64,000 nt of DNA, taken from the NCBI RefSeq assembly GCF_016908195.1, contig NZ_JAFBDK010000003.1, forward strand, positions 124,001 through 188,000, written 5' to 3'. The stretch comes from Jeotgalibacillus terrae (GTDB lineage: Bacteria > Bacillota > Bacilli > Bacillales > Jeotgalibacillaceae). Shown one piece after another: positions 53,084 through 61,379 of this stretch. The notes beneath the pieces are model-generated. The model saw only the letters and a program-made list of their open reading frames with translations. It ran no database searches and had not been told where the DNA came from. The first letter of the stretch is position 1. Each line of letters opens with the position of its first letter. The position numbers and the translations under genes were made by a program.

Positions 53084-53635
53084 TCAATGACCTAAAGCAA
53101 TGTCTTCAACCTTTGAACATCTGTAAGTTTCATAGTCCAACTCATAAATCCGTATAAAATTCACATCAAAAACAGGATACGGTGTCAGTTCCTTTTCCGC
53201 ACTTTCTTTTAGCTGCTTTAACTTCTGTTCTGTGGTTACAGATAATGAATCAATACTACTTTTCACTTTACAAATCGTTAAGTGAGGGGTATATGCGTCA
53301 AGTTCAAAATACTGTTGGATTAACTCTGCTCCCGGGGAAATCTCATGAACTAAACTTTGATGCAATTGATGCAAGTCATCAGAGTGCACACTCATATATA
53401 AGATGTGACCCCCAAGTACTTTTGGTTGACCCAATGAGACTTTAAACGGCTTTATATTTATACAGACTTTCTTCACCTGATCGATCCACTGTTTATCGTG
53501 TCTCAATCCTCCCTGTGCTTTTACAGTGATATGCGGTTCAACACCTGATTGGGTTGTCCATTTGCTTTGAAAACGCTCAATTCGTTTCAGATAATCCTTG
53601 GGTGGAACAATCCCAATAAAGTACTCCACATTCAT
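53084..53635 (-). CDS. 2'-5' RNA ligase-like (2H phosphoesterase) protein
   Basis: 183 residues with the two HxT motifs of the 2H superfamily: PHITVKA (about 34-40) and PHLTICK (about 118-124). Such proteins hydrolyse cyclic phosphates or 2'-5' linkages in RNA or nucleotides; B. subtilis YjcG is a relative. Its ATG overlaps the DUF692 stop by 4 bp. Confidence 0.88.
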   Translation of the reverse strand: MNVEYFIGIVPPKDYLKRIERFQSKWTTQSGVEPHITVKAQGGLRHDKQWIDQVKKVCINIKPFKVSLGQPKVLGGHILYMSVHSDDLHQLHQSLVHEISPGAELIQQYFELDAYTPHLTICKVKSSIDSLSVTTEQKLKQLKESAEKELTPYPVFDVNFIRIYELDYETYRCSKVEDIALGH

Positions 53636-54450
53636 CGCTCACCTTTCACCATCGTATTAAACGCAGGTACTTGTTCCGCCAGCACTTTCTCCTCTGAACG
53701 CCATTCAAATGCCGGCCCGACTCCACCATACTCTAAGGCTGCTATCCAGGGCTTCTGCCATTCCCCATTTCTGATTTTCTCCACTACCCATGATGCCAAC
53801 TCCCAATCTTCTGCTGTCATCGGCATACTGTCCCTTAACCGACCGTTGCCGTCTGGCTGAATCCCTGTGACATGAAGTTCTTTCAAGTGATTAACAGGAA
53901 GACTAGATATGTATTCCTTCACGTCAAAGCCGAGACTTTTTGCACTCATCTGGGCATGGGCAGTATCAAGCAGAAAGCCACAGCCTGTTTCTTTTACAAT
54001 GCGCGTCAGAACTTCAGGATCAATTGCTGCACGCATCATGTTTTCACCCTGGCCTCTGCAGATCACATTCTCAACAATCACATTTTCCGCCCCGACTTCC
54101 CGATCAAGGATCTCTATATCACGCAGGATCGCATCCACCATTTTATTGATATGAGAGGGCTGTTCAGTTTCCACATCCATATCAGGATAATGTTTAGCCA
54201 TTGCAACTGCATGAACATTAATATAGGGCGTCTGAGTACGGTTTTGCATGTCTCTTATCAATCCCCAATCGACTCTACCCATCTGCCCGCTCCCTGCATT
54301 TAATCCAAAATGAATATAGCTGGGCTTACTTTCCCTCGCACTCTCGATCAGTTCATCACTAAAATCCGGACATTTAAACAAATCAATGTCTATAAGAGAC
54401 TGAGTCAATAACTTCTTTGCCTCAACAGAGTAATTCACAGCAACCTTCAT
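53632..54450 (-). CDS. DUF692 family (MNIO-like) TIM-barrel enzyme
   Basis: 272 residues of a TIM-barrel fold. INVHAVAMAKHYPD, VIVENVICRG, FLLDTAHAQMSAKSLGFD, ELHVTGIQPDG and ALEYGG line up with the metal ligands of DUF692/MNIO enzymes, which use iron to modify peptides or small molecules. ATG 54450 follows GAGGTG; the longer frame has no site. No precursor peptide is visible beside it. It is coupled to the 2H phosphoesterase gene. The exact subfamily is uncertain; a xylose-isomerase-like barrel is the alternative. Confidence 0.75.
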   Translation of the reverse strand: MKVAVNYSVEAKKLLTQSLIDIDLFKCPDFSDELIESARESKPSYIHFGLNAGSGQMGRVDWGLIRDMQNRTQTPYINVHAVAMAKHYPDMDVETEQPSHINKMVDAILRDIEILDREVGAENVIVENVICRGQGENMMRAAIDPEVLTRIVKETGCGFLLDTAHAQMSAKSLGFDVKEYISSLPVNHLKELHVTGIQPDGNGRLRDSMPMTAEDWELASWVVEKIRNGEWQKPWIAALEYGGVGPAFEWRSEEKVLAEQVPAFNTMVKGER

Positions 54451-54688
54451 CCAAACACCTCGTATGTATTTTTGTTCATTTGATCTCTCTATACCAATTA
54501 TTTCAAATAAGCAACTGAGACACAATCTATTATTCAGAATTTTTCATTTTATCCATCCTTACTATCCCTCTGTCCCTAGTACTCTTATGAATAGTGCAGA
54601 TAGACAATGATCATTTACTAAATTAGAAATTTCTCGTCTGAATCATTTTCTCGAACCAGCCTTGCATTTATCATCAAATTCATTTATT

Positions 54689-54723
54689 ATATCGTCATAC
54701 GATATATCGCAACACGATATAAT
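54689..54723 (+). promoter_or_regulatory. Tandem PadR operator overlapping TATAAT
   Basis: Two 6-5-6 inverted repeats, ATATCG-TCATA-CGATAT (54689-54705) and ATATCG-CAACA-CGATAT (54704-54720), repeat with a 15-bp period. The last runs into TATAAT (54718-54723), a perfect -10, so bound repressor would block the promoter. Confidence 0.8.
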
Positions 54724-54748
54724 GTTGAAATGTCAGGAGTGATCAATT

Positions 54749-55087
54749 ATGAAAAATACTGAGGCCTCTTCATTCTTACCTCTTACCCATACAACCTTTT
54801 ACACACTGATTGCCCTTGAACACCCTTTGCATGGCTATGGCATTATGCAGAAAGTGGAGCATGTGAGTGCGGGAGATGTCAAGATTGGGCCGGGGACGCT
54901 GTATAGTGCGCTAAGTAAGCTGGAAAAACAAAAGCTGATTAAAAAGGTGGATGGAGATTCAGGAGACAGAAGAAAGCTTTATACGTTAACCGGACTTGGA
55001 CAGGACGTGATCAGGCTTGAATACCAGCGGCTGAGTCATCTTGTACAAGTAGGTAAAGATGTTATTAAAAGAATGGAGGATAACTAA
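54749..55087 (+). CDS. PadR-family transcriptional regulator (DUF2812 operon)
   Basis: 112 residues with the PadR signature HPLHGYGIMQKVEHVS, GPGTLYSALSKLEKQKLIKKV and RRKLYTLTGLG. AGGAG lies 9 nt before the ATG. The tandem operator just upstream and the DUF2812 gene 1 bp downstream match the usual PadR-DUF2812 pair, in which PadR represses the membrane protein. Confidence 0.92.
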   Translation: MKNTEASSFLPLTHTTFYTLIALEHPLHGYGIMQKVEHVSAGDVKIGPGTLYSALSKLEKQKLIKKVDGDSGDRRKLYTLTGLGQDVIRLEYQRLSHLVQVGKDVIKRMEDN

Positions 55088-55088
55088 C

Positions 55089-55613
55089 ATGGAGAAAAAA
55101 GTCACCAGGATTTTCTGGGCCTGGCAGGATGCAGAGGAAGAAATCTGGCTGAGAAAGATGTCAAATGAAGGATGGAAGTTAAAAAGCTATAAATCGCTTC
55201 GTTATACATTCGAACAGATCACACCAGAAGATGCCATTTACCGGCTGGATTATAAAACTACTACAAATGAAGACCTGGATGAATATATCGCGATCTATGA
55301 GGATGCCGGATGGGAACACGTCGCGCAATTTTCAGGCTGGCATTATTTCAGATCTGCTGAAAACAATTCAGCTGCCCCGGACATTTATTCTGATCAGGCG
55401 TCTAAGATCCAAAAATACAGCGGGTTATTAACTACCCTATATATCTCATTGCTCGCGCTGCTGCTTCTCTCTATCAGTGTATTTCTCAATGACAGCGAAT
55501 CAGTGTTTTTTACCGCCCTCAAATGGATGTACGTCATTGTGATTGCGATTATGGTCATTGCTGTTGTAAAAGTATTGATAAAAATAAGAAGGCTTAAGGA
55601 TCAGACTTTATAA
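55089..55613 (+). CDS. DUF2812 membrane protein
   Basis: 174 residues. The soluble N-terminal DUF2812 domain (WLRKMSNEGWKLKSYKSLRYTFE, then EDAGWEHVAQFSGWHYF) is followed by two membrane helices (about 118-138, 147-167). ATG 55089 follows GGAGG. Always found with PadR regulators; role unknown. Confidence 0.9.
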   Translation: MEKKVTRIFWAWQDAEEEIWLRKMSNEGWKLKSYKSLRYTFEQITPEDAIYRLDYKTTTNEDLDEYIAIYEDAGWEHVAQFSGWHYFRSAENNSAAPDIYSDQASKIQKYSGLLTTLYISLLALLLLSISVFLNDSESVFFTALKWMYVIVIAIMVIAVVKVLIKIRRLKDQTL

Positions 55614-55732
55614 GCGTGAATTAGAAAACCTCTTTATCCTCGACATATTTATGTAAATTTATATTAGGGTTCAGGAGAGAGAGGTTTTTAGATCATAAGG
55701 TCTTAAAATGAATTGATGTTGCAAATTTAACA

Positions 55733-55993
55733 CTAAACTGTATCAAGGGAAGCGACAGTAAAAAGAAGAATGATAAAGATAACCGGTATGAAAGTAATAA
55801 CTAATCCAATCAACTTATTTTCTAGAGTTAATTGTAGAATTAAACCTATAATCCAAACAACCATCAACATAAATATTCTAATGTTATTAGTGGAACCTTC
55901 TCCAATACCACTAAGACCGTAACCAATTAAAGTGTTAATCCCTACAAATAAGCCTGTAATGACGTTAATGATAATTAGGATGATTTTATTCAT
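55733..55993 (-). CDS. Small membrane protein, tandem copy 1
   Basis: 86 residues, three helices, starting MNKIILIIINVITGLFVGIN. Nearly the same protein is encoded at 56186-56446. AAAGGAGAG precedes the ATG. No characterised family. Confidence 0.65.
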   Translation of the reverse strand: MNKIILIIINVITGLFVGINTLIGYGLSGIGEGSTNNIRIFMLMVVWIIGLILQLTLENKLIGLVITFIPVIFIILLFTVASLDTV

Positions 55994-56185
55994 AATCCTC
56001 TCTCCTTTCTAAAAAAATCTTCCTGTTCTAGACACATTTATATATTTATTCATTGAACAGTCAGTATCGTGTTCAGGACAGCGAGGCTTTTAACTCATGA
56101 AACCTTGAACATAATTGATATTGCAGATAAATCCCTAATTAATTCCTTGTATGCGTGTTGGTTTTTGTATATTGCAAATCTAACT

Positions 56186-56446
56186 CTAACCCCAATCAAG
56201 ATAAACAGCAGTATAAAGGAGGATGATAAAAATAACCGGTAGGAAAGTAACAACTAATCCAATCCATTTTTTTGTTATTGTTAATTGTAAAATTAAACCT
56301 ATAACCCAAACGACCATTAATAATAATATTCTAGTGTCATTATCAAAACCTTCTTGAAAACCACTAAAAAGGTAACCAAGTACAGTGTTAATGCCTACAA
56401 ATAAGCCTGTAATAACGTTAATCATGATTAGCATGATTTTATTCAT
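56186..56446 (-). CDS. Small membrane protein, tandem copy 2
   Basis: 86 residues, about 70 percent identical by eye to the copy at 55733-55993, with the same ribosome binding site layout (AAAGGAGACAGGATC). Flanking non-coding DNA is also similar, so the pair arose by tandem duplication. Confidence 0.65.
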   Translation of the reverse strand: MNKIMLIMINVITGLFVGINTVLGYLFSGFQEGFDNDTRILLLMVVWVIGLILQLTITKKWIGLVVTFLPVIFIILLYTAVYLDWG

Positions 56447-56631
56447 GATCCTGTCTCCTTTCTTACAAAATCTTCCTGCCCTGGATTTATGAATATTTAC
56501 TACAAATTCATTAAATTTCAGGTGTTATATAAAAGTACTGACTTGTTAAATCTGAATATCATTGTTAGCGAATGTTTAAAATCGTGTTGAGGAGAAATCC
56601 AATCATAGAAATGCTAAGGTATTCCTAAAGA

Positions 56632-57201
56632 TTAATTCCGCGATTCATACTTGTTACTTCCAGGGAGGTTCTTGATTATATTCCAGGCTTCTATCGCTTC
56701 TTTACGACTTTTGCCATGATTTTTAGTGTCTGCAAAAAAGTCACGAATGAATTGATTATACTCGAATTGAGGTGCAATTTTTTTCTTGTATGATGGGTCT
56801 TCTTTGTGTTCTTCTTCCTCATGCCAAGCGATTACAACATCACGATAAGTTCTTCCGACGTTGTTTTTAAAGTAGTTTTGAATATAAGTTGAAAAATGAA
56901 ATGTCGGTATGACCGTCTTAAAAAATGCTCTTACATATTGACTGCAACGATGATTTTCTGTAATGACTGTATCCAGACTTAAATCTGATTGTTGCTCTAT
57001 TTTCTTGTTTGCTCTTGAACTTCTGATCGGCTTTTTTATCTCTCCTGTGAGAAGAAATGTTTCTATTCTGTCGGAAATCTCTATTTTAGAGCCAGAAGCA
57101 CTTATTCCATTCTCTCTACAAAACGATTGTAATTCTTCCTTTAACCAATAGTAATCTCTAAAATTTTCTACACTAATATCGTTTGTTAGCTCAGGTCTCA
57201 T
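56632..57201 (-). CDS. SAP-domain protein with DUF6434-like C-terminus
   Basis: 189 residues. The N-terminal region (about 10-55, LKEELQSFCRENGISASGSKIEISDRIE) is a SAP-type helix-extended-loop-helix, a nucleic-acid-binding fold. The C-terminal part (about 85-180) has the conserved HRCSQYVRAFFK...GRTYRDVVIAWHEEEEH pattern of DUF6434. It probably binds DNA or RNA; role unknown. GGAGGTG before the ATG. Confidence 0.75.
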   Translation of the reverse strand: MRPELTNDISVENFRDYYWLKEELQSFCRENGISASGSKIEISDRIETFLLTGEIKKPIRSSRANKKIEQQSDLSLDTVITENHRCSQYVRAFFKTVIPTFHFSTYIQNYFKNNVGRTYRDVVIAWHEEEEHKEDPSYKKKIAPQFEYNQFIRDFFADTKNHGKSRKEAIEAWNIIKNLPGSNKYESRN

Positions 57202-57580
57202 AAATTACACCTCCATTTATAACTAATCCCACAATAGAACGAATGTCCCTGTTTATCCAAAGTATTAAATAGAGACATTAAAGTTTGCGAGAACAGTCTT
57301 TATTAAATTGAAAAAATTAACAACGTTTGTACCAATTATTTCAAATTTACAGTATATACACAATCTATATTTAGAAGTTTTTCACACCTATCCATAGCAT
57401 TAAAAGATGGAGCAGTCTCCTCTCATAGAACACTTCCGTTTTTCATGGAAACAAAATACCAAATGTCTTAATATGTGGTAAACTTAAGTTACCTTATTGC
57501 AAAGAATAACCGTATCAACGAAAACGTAATGAATAGTAAACGATATTGTAAAATTAACTAAATATAAGAAAGGAAATGAT
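57202..57580. other. Gene-free interval
   Basis: AT-rich intergenic sequence between the SAP-domain gene and the short membrane-protein gene. No promoter, repeat or structured RNA stands out. Confidence 0.5.
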
Positions 57581-57757
57581 ATGATGCCAACTGGAATAAT
57601 TGCCTTAATCGCCTCTGCTATATGGATCGTTTTAATTCTGGAATTTTTAAAGCCTGAAAAAACACACAACAATCGAAAAATCATTACTTTGACTTCTGCG
57701 GGTTCATTATTGACACTCGTACTAACCATTTCACTTTTCCAAAACATTAATTTTTAA
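57581..57757 (+). CDS. Short two-helix membrane protein, 58 aa
   Basis: Two hydrophobic helices (IIALIASAIWIVLILEFL, and TLTSAGSLLTLVLTISLF) separated by a basic loop (KPEKTHNNRK). AGAAAGGA lies 6 nt before ATG 57581; a second ATG follows at 57584. The opposite-strand ORF over this region has no ribosome binding site. Function unknown; it lies 73 bp before another short membrane peptide. Confidence 0.6.
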   Translation: MMPTGIIALIASAIWIVLILEFLKPEKTHNNRKIITLTSAGSLLTLVLTISLFQNINF

Positions 57758-57830
57758 CAAGGTAAGTCTTGCTTTAACTAAAATACAGAATGCAACTTAA
57801 TAGTAATGTTTTAGGAAAGGAGAGTTTCTA

Positions 57831-57914
57831 ATGAGCTTTTGGACTTGGGTAGCAATAGCGATTGCATTAATCAGCAGCATTGTAGCATCTGGTGGCAAGA
57901 AAAAAGAAAAATAA
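57831..57914 (+). CDS. 27-aa membrane peptide
   Basis: The frame MSFWTWVAIAIALISSIVAS ends in GGKKKEK: one helix and a lysine tail. AAAGGAGAG stands 9 nt before the ATG, and a terminator (57933-57953) follows, so the unit looks expressed. Candidates are a membrane-protein subunit, a type-I-toxin-like peptide or a leaderless bacteriocin; nothing distinguishes these here. Confidence 0.6.
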   Translation: MSFWTWVAIAIALISSIVASGGKKKEK

Positions 57915-57932
57915 GAAAATAAATGAAATTCC

Positions 57933-57953
57933 CCCTTTGTATAAAGGGTTTTT
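57933..57953 (+). terminator. Terminator of the 27-aa peptide gene
   Basis: CCCTTT-GTAT-AAAGGG followed by five T. Confidence 0.7.
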
Positions 57954-58000
57954 CGAAACTCCACAAAAGAATACATACTTTTCATTGGAGATTTATCTCA

Positions 58001-58048
58001 TACAAAAAGCCTGTAACTGGTTAAACAATTTACAGGCTTTTTGTATTT
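58001..58048. terminator. Bidirectional terminator before the acyl-CoA cluster
   Basis: TACAAAAAGCCTGTAA (58001-58016) pairs perfectly with TTACAGGCTTTTTGTA (58030-58045). It lies 56 bp past the acyl-CoA dehydrogenase stop and serves the minus-strand operon. Confidence 0.88.
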
Positions 58049-58103
58049 TAATCTCAATACTACATCGTGGACATTTAATCCTCCAAATTAAAAAATTTCA
58101 TTC

Positions 58104-59879
58104 CTAACAAACAAACTCGCCCTTCTCTACCAATCGATCCGCAATCCCGCGATTTACCTCAACCTGCCCGCCGAGAGAACTAAAACGGCTGCATGCCCGG
58201 ACCGTTAAAGCGATCATCTCCTCCCGCTTCTCGCCAGTACACACATTCGCGGCAAGTACGCGTGAAATTCGCTCCGCATCCCATATCGCGCTTTCAAGAT
58301 ACGTTTTCGTCAGATCAACCTTCAGCGATTCCTTTTCTTCTCCATTTTTCAGCACAGCCTTATACGTTCTGGCCACAGCTGACTCTGCCGCAAACAGTGA
58401 AATCGCGAGGTCTGCAAGGTTCATGAGTGCCTCTTGCTCTTCCACTAAAGACTCGCCGTACGCTTCGTATGCAAGACCCGCATTGACCAGAAACAGATTC
58501 CTGATCGTCTCCACTGCTGCCCGTTCCTGTGCAAGGATGCCGTCCCGCTCAGAATCCGATTGACTAAGTGCTTTAACAGCCTCCTGCACTCGGGCATCCA
58601 GATCCACTTCACCCTTCATCACTTTACGGAATAAATGCGTCGGGATCAGCAGGCGGTTGATTTCATTCGTCCCTTCAAAAATCCGGTTAATTCTTGAATC
58701 ACGGTACATCTGTTCAATGCCGTATTCCTGGATAAACCCGGCTCCACCGTGCAGCTGCAGTGCTTCATCCACCACATAATCGAGCGTTTCTGAGCCGAAC
58801 ACCTTACATACCGCACACTCCACCGCGTATTCGCCCATCTGTTTGCCGATCAGCTTATAGTCTAACGTTTCAGCTAAGTTTCCAAGCGCATCTTCGATCA
58901 GACTCGCCGTCCGGTATTGCAGGGACTCTGCAGCGTAAATGCGGCCAGCCATCCACGCCACTTTTTGCTTTGTCGCAGGGAAATCAGCAATTGCCCGTTT
59001 GAACTGCTTACGCTCTTTTACAAAACCGATCGTTTTCTTCAAGGCAGTCTTTGATACCCCTGTACCTGCAGAACCGAGGTTGAAACGTCCAAGGTTCAGT
59101 ACGTTCAGCGCAATGACATGCCCTCTGCCGACCTCACCGAGTAAATTCTCAACCGGCACCTGGCAATCTTCAAAAATGACTGATCGTGTAGACGACCCTT
59201 TAATTCCCATCTTCTTTTCTTCAGGTCCAAGCGATAATCCCGGGAAGTCCTTTTCCACGATAAAAGCTGTGAAATGCTGGCCATCCACTTTTGCATACAC
59301 GATAAACGTGTCTGAAAAGACTGCATTGGTAATGTAGAGTTTCGTTCCGTTTAATACGAAATGCGTTTTTTCATCATTCAGCACAGCTGTCGTCTGAGCT
59401 GCAAGTGCATCTGATCCGGCATTCGGTTCTGTTAAGCAGTACGCACCGATATATTCACCTGAAGCAAGCTTTGGCAAGTACTTCTGCTTCTGTTCTTCTG
59501 TGCCGAAGTACGTAATCGGCAAAGTCGCAATACACGTGTGATTGGAATGTGCCACCCCGTAGCCGCCACCTGAACCAATCATTTCGCCGACAATGCCCTT
59601 ACTGATCTTATCGAGTCCAAGACCACCGTATTTTTCTGGAATACTATGTGCGAGCAGGCCGAGGTCTCCTGCTTTTCGCATCAGCTCAGGTACAACTTCA
59701 AATTCCTGACGCTCAATCCGCTCAGCAAATGGTGCGACTTCCTTTTCAAGAAACTGCCTGGCTGTCGCGCCAATCATCTTGTGCTCATCTGTCAGATCCT
59801 CAGGTGTGAAAATCTCTTCAGGATCAGAAGATGTATATAAATAGCTGGCTCCTTTATGTAGTACAGTCCGCTTTTCCAT
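58104..59879 (-). CDS. Acyl-CoA dehydrogenase (FadE-type, long form)
   Basis: 591 residues: N-terminal helical domain, FAD/acyl-CoA-binding centre (GAYCLTEPNAGSDALA, about 150-165) and the C-terminal helical domain with the EYAVECAVCKVFGSE...LQLHGGAGF signature, plus a roughly 150-residue extension as in YusJ/FadE. It introduces the C2-C3 double bond in acyl-CoA during beta-oxidation. ATG 59879 follows GAGGAGG; the frame to 59909 would overlap the previous gene. Last gene of the operon. Confidence 0.92.
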   Translation of the reverse strand: MEKRTVLHKGASYLYTSSDPEEIFTPEDLTDEHKMIGATARQFLEKEVAPFAERIERQEFEVVPELMRKAGDLGLLAHSIPEKYGGLGLDKISKGIVGEMIGSGGGYGVAHSNHTCIATLPITYFGTEEQKQKYLPKLASGEYIGAYCLTEPNAGSDALAAQTTAVLNDEKTHFVLNGTKLYITNAVFSDTFIVYAKVDGQHFTAFIVEKDFPGLSLGPEEKKMGIKGSSTRSVIFEDCQVPVENLLGEVGRGHVIALNVLNLGRFNLGSAGTGVSKTALKKTIGFVKERKQFKRAIADFPATKQKVAWMAGRIYAAESLQYRTASLIEDALGNLAETLDYKLIGKQMGEYAVECAVCKVFGSETLDYVVDEALQLHGGAGFIQEYGIEQMYRDSRINRIFEGTNEINRLLIPTHLFRKVMKGEVDLDARVQEAVKALSQSDSERDGILAQERAAVETIRNLFLVNAGLAYEAYGESLVEEQEALMNLADLAISLFAAESAVARTYKAVLKNGEEKESLKVDLTKTYLESAIWDAERISRVLAANVCTGEKREEMIALTVRACSRFSSLGGQVEVNRGIADRLVEKGEFVC

Positions 59880-59898
59880 TTCAAAAACCTCCTCAAGT

Positions 59899-60954
59899 TT
59901 ATTCTTCAATCACACTTGCACCGTGCACAAGCAGTGTCTTTACAAACTGATCAAAATGGACAAATCGCTTATCACTTGTCTGTCCTTTTTGATAACGGAA
60001 ATAGATCTGCTGGCAGATAACTGCTAGCTTGAAATAGGCAAATGTGAGATAGAAATCCATATCAGATACGTCGCGTCCGCTTTTATTCGCATACGATTCA
60101 ATGAACTCGTTTCGCGTCATGAACCCTTCGTTGACCGTCACAGATGGCTTGCCTAACCCGTGCTTCAACAGATGAGGATCATCATGCTGAATCCAGTAGC
60201 TCATCGCAGCCCCAAGATCAGCCAGCGGATCACCAACTGTGGACATTTCCCAATCGAACAGTCCAACCATTTCCTTCAGATCATCACTGAACATCGCATT
60301 ATTCAATTTATAATCATAGTGAATGATAGTCGGCGCCTGGCTCTTCGGGATATGGTCCATCATCCACTTCTGCAGTCTGTCGGCCTCAGGAATGTCATCC
60401 GTCTTCGCTCGCTCATACCGACCGATCCAGCCGTGAACCTGTCTTTCCATAAAGCCGTCCGGGTTACTGATCTCAACCAGCCCTGTTTTCGTATAATCAA
60501 TTGCATGCAGCTCAACCAGGCGGTCAACCATTGTCTGTGACAGTCCGCGGCAGATCTCAGGTGTCACATCCACGCCTTCTGGAAACGAGGTATCCAGTAC
60601 AATTCCGCGTTTTCGTTCCATGATGAAAAACGGACTGCCAACAATGGATTCGTCATCTGAAAAGAGAAGCGGCTTTGGTGCAGGTGAAAACAGCGGCTGA
60701 AGCTCTGATAAAATCCTGAATTCACGGTTCATGTCATGTGCTTTCGGTGCAATCGGGCCGAGCGGCGGACGACGAAGCACAGCTTCCCACTCACCAATTG
60801 TCAGCTGATAGGTTAAGTTCGAATGCCCTGCCCAGAACTGCTTTAATTCAAGCGTTCCGTCCGGCAGATCCAGCTTGCGGCGGAGATAGCTTTCCAGCAC
60901 ACCAAGATCCAGTCCTTCGCCTTCTTTTACCGCAATCGTATCCGTCTGCTTCAT
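59899..60954 (-). CDS. ACAD10/11-like phosphotransferase
   Basis: 351 residues of the APH fold, with HYDYKLNN as catalytic loop and DWEMSTVGDPLADLG as the metal-binding motif. The N-terminal half (FWAGHSNLTYQLTIGEWEAVLRRPP) is typical of the kinase domain fused or adjacent to acyl-CoA dehydrogenases, which phosphorylates 4-hydroxyacyl-CoA. Gene order supports that role. GGAGGG precedes ATG 60954. Confidence 0.9.
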   Translation of the reverse strand: MKQTDTIAVKEGEGLDLGVLESYLRRKLDLPDGTLELKQFWAGHSNLTYQLTIGEWEAVLRRPPLGPIAPKAHDMNREFRILSELQPLFSPAPKPLLFSDDESIVGSPFFIMERKRGIVLDTSFPEGVDVTPEICRGLSQTMVDRLVELHAIDYTKTGLVEISNPDGFMERQVHGWIGRYERAKTDDIPEADRLQKWMMDHIPKSQAPTIIHYDYKLNNAMFSDDLKEMVGLFDWEMSTVGDPLADLGAAMSYWIQHDDPHLLKHGLGKPSVTVNEGFMTRNEFIESYANKSGRDVSDMDFYLTFAYFKLAVICQQIYFRYQKGQTSDKRFVHFDQFVKTLLVHGASVIEE

Positions 60955-61364
60955 ACACGTCCCTCCTCCGCTACTAGATGCTGCTCAAGCTCCGTTCTCA
61001 TATCATCCGGGATAGCCGAACTGACCTGATTTTCAAAATCAAAATACACTACGACTGCGGTTCCTTCTGCAATGAGTGTTCCTGTCTGCGCACAGGACAC
61101 CCTGTGCTCAAGCTGAAAACTTTTCGTCCCTATCCGTGATACATAGCTTTCTACTTTTAACACCTGATCAAAATATCCCTGACTCTTAAACTCGCATTTT
61201 GTTGAGGCAAGAATGAACCGCCAGTCTTTCACGTTCATACCATAGCCAAGTGAGGCAATAAACTGCACCCGCGCTTCCTCGAAATAAATAAAATAACTTG
61301 TATTATTCACATGTCCCAACGCATCTGTCTCATAAAATCTGACTGTCACTTCATTTACATGCAT
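60951..61364 (-). CDS. Acyl-CoA thioesterase (4HBT/YbgC type)
   Basis: 137 residues with the hotdog-fold start VRFYETDALGHVNNTSYFIYFEEAR, in which the Asp and following loop are the active-site region of 4-hydroxybenzoyl-CoA thioesterases. It hydrolyses acyl-CoA to free acid and CoA. Its stop overlaps the next start as ATGA. Confidence 0.9.
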   Translation of the reverse strand: MHVNEVTVRFYETDALGHVNNTSYFIYFEEARVQFIASLGYGMNVKDWRFILASTKCEFKSQGYFDQVLKVESYVSRIGTKSFQLEHRVSCAQTGTLIAEGTAVVVYFDFENQVSSAIPDDMRTELEQHLVAEEGRV

Positions 61365-61379
61365 GAATCTGCACCCCTT

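Noticed and set aside
57484-57747. 87-codon ORF on the minus strand
   Set aside because: No ribosome binding site. The plus-strand 58-aa frame in the same place has a good site and a convincing two-helix layout.
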